A stretch of 5,628 nt of DNA from Trueperaceae bacterium (lineage in GTDB: Bacteria; Deinococcota; Deinococci; Deinococcales; Trueperaceae). The stretch covers positions 1 to 5,628 of the forward strand of contig SLSQ01000259.1 of assembly GCA_007130355.1 (NCBI GenBank). The letters run 5' to 3'. The translations under genes and the position numbers were made by a program. The notes below the pieces were generated by a model. It was not told the DNA's origin, searched no databases, and saw only the letters and a list, made by a program, of their open reading frames with translations. Below, piece by piece: positions 5,047-5,628 of the stretch. How positions within the stretch are numbered: position 1 is the stretch's first letter; the number at the start of each line of letters is the position of its first letter.

Positions 5047-5082
5047 ATGCGGCCGGGACCGAGCGAAAGGGGAACGATATGA
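5047..5082 (+). CDS. Possible 11-codon leader ORF coupled to the dehydrogenase
   Basis: ATG followed by ten sense codons (MRPGPSERGTI) and a TGA whose bases overlap the ATG of the next gene in an ATGA junction (5079-5082). A TANNNT element 7 nt upstream could make this a leaderless start. The Shine-Dalgarno of the downstream gene lies inside it. Translation of this peptide could deliver ribosomes to the dehydrogenase start. The peptide has no recognisable composition bias that would suggest attenuation. It may be fortuitous, since short open frames are common at this GC. Confidence 0.3.
   Translation: MRPGPSERGTI
5068..5073 (+). promoter_or_regulatory. Shine-Dalgarno of the dehydrogenase gene
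   Basis: AGGGGA, 5 nt before the ATG at 5079, within a purine-rich AAAGGGGAA stretch. It supports the chosen start. Confidence 0.75.
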
Positions 5083-5628
5083 AGATCGCCGTGTTCAGCT
5101 CGAAGCCGTACGACGAGCGATACCTTCGCGAAGCGAACGCCGACCACGGGCACGAACTGACCTTCCTCGAGCCCCGCCTGACCGCCGCCACCGCGGCGCT
5201 CGCGAATGGGCACGACGCCGTCTGCCCGTTCGTGAACGACGTGCTCGACGACGCGGCCGTACGGAGCCTCGGCGACCTCGGCGTGCGCCTGATCGCGCTC
5301 CGTTCGGCCGGGTTCAACCACGTGGACCTCGCGGCCGCGCGGGCGGCCGGGATCACGGTCGCGCGCGTGCCGGCCTACTCGCCCCACGCCGTCGCCGAGC
5401 ACGCGTTGGCGTTGCTGCTGGCGCTGAACCGACGCATCCACCGGGCGCACGCCCGGGTGCGGGAGGGCAACTTCGCGCTCGACGGACTGCTCGGGTTCGA
5501 CCTGCACGGCAAGACGGTGGGCGTGATCGGCACCGGTCAGATCGGGGCGGTGTTCGCGCGGATCGTGCACGGGCTCGGCTGCCGCGTGCTGGCGCTCGAC
5601 CCGTACCCGAACCCCGAACTGGACAATA
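5079..5628 (+). CDS. D-lactate dehydrogenase-like 2-hydroxyacid dehydrogenase, N-terminal part
   Basis: 183 codons are visible before the right edge cuts the gene; the family is usually about 330 residues. The N-terminal catalytic half starts MKIAVFSSKPYD and contains LIALRSAGFNHVDLAAA (71-87), the substrate-loop signature of D-lactate dehydrogenases. VPAYSPHAVAEHALALLLALNRR (97-119) is the hinge helix of D-isomer-specific 2-hydroxyacid dehydrogenases. The NAD domain begins at GKTVGVIGTGQIG, with GTGQIG (151-156) as the GxGxxG loop. D174 in LALDPYP would bind the NAD ribose and indicates NAD rather than NADP. The catalytic Arg, Glu and His lie beyond the window. The expected reaction is reduction of pyruvate to D-lactate with NADH in the cytoplasm (fermentative LdhA type). 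Another 2-hydroxyacid substrate cannot be excluded. It is divergent from the serine hydrolase across 116 nt. Confidence 0.9.
   Translation, partial: MKIAVFSSKPYDERYLREANADHGHELTFLEPRLTAATAALANGHDAVCPFVNDVLDDAAVRSLGDLGVRLIALRSAGFNHVDLAAARAAGITVARVPAYSPHAVAEHALALLLALNRRIHRAHARVREGNFALDGLLGFDLHGKTVGVIGTGQIGAVFARIVHGLGCRVLALDPYPNPELDN

Overview
This 5.6 kb stretch has high GC (about 70% by eye) and densely packed genes. Several candidate -10 elements fit TANNNT, and two of them sit 6-7 nt upstream of an ATG, as in leaderless transcripts. That combination is common in Deinococcota (including Trueperaceae-like lineages) and in Actinobacteria. I cannot fix the phylum from the sequence alone. I see no insertion sequences, CRISPR arrays, rRNA or tRNA genes.

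Layout: 1-603 (minus) is the N-terminal part of an FAD/NAD(P)-binding flavoprotein that runs off the left edge. 649-1971 (minus) is an AztD-like periplasmic zinc metallochaperone with a signal peptide, a beta-propeller-type body and an extreme His/Asp tail. The two are 45 nt apart and look like one operon. The 277-nt gap upstream (1972-2248) holds a good Shine-Dalgarno, a candidate promoter, a perfect 6-4-6 inverted repeat resembling a Fur/Zur-family operator just downstream of the -10, and a strong 9-bp hairpin. 2249-2935 (minus) is a nitroreductase-fold flavoprotein closely resembling iodotyrosine deiodinases. 3010-3420 and 3410-3736 (plus) are an MntA/HepT-type toxin-antitoxin pair. 3793-4962 (minus) is a class-C beta-lactamase-like serine hydrolase. 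5079-5628 (plus) is the N-terminal part of a D-lactate dehydrogenase-like enzyme, preceded by a possible 11-codon coupled leader ORF.

How the genes work together: the AztD/flavoprotein pair probably belongs to a zinc-starvation response, inferred from AztD and the operator-like site. No ABC transporter genes are visible, so they would lie to the left or elsewhere. The MntA/HepT pair is the most striking item. The MntA nucleotidyltransferase keeps its GSX10DXD active site. Its partner HepT has lost both the His (now Asn) and the Tyr (now a TAG stop) of the HEPN RX4HXY motif, while a recognisable C-terminal helix continues in frame after the stop. The Tyr is the residue that MntA-type antitoxins adenylylate in characterised systems, so this looks like a disarmed toxin beside an apparently intact antitoxin. 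The remaining genes appear to be independent metabolic genes.
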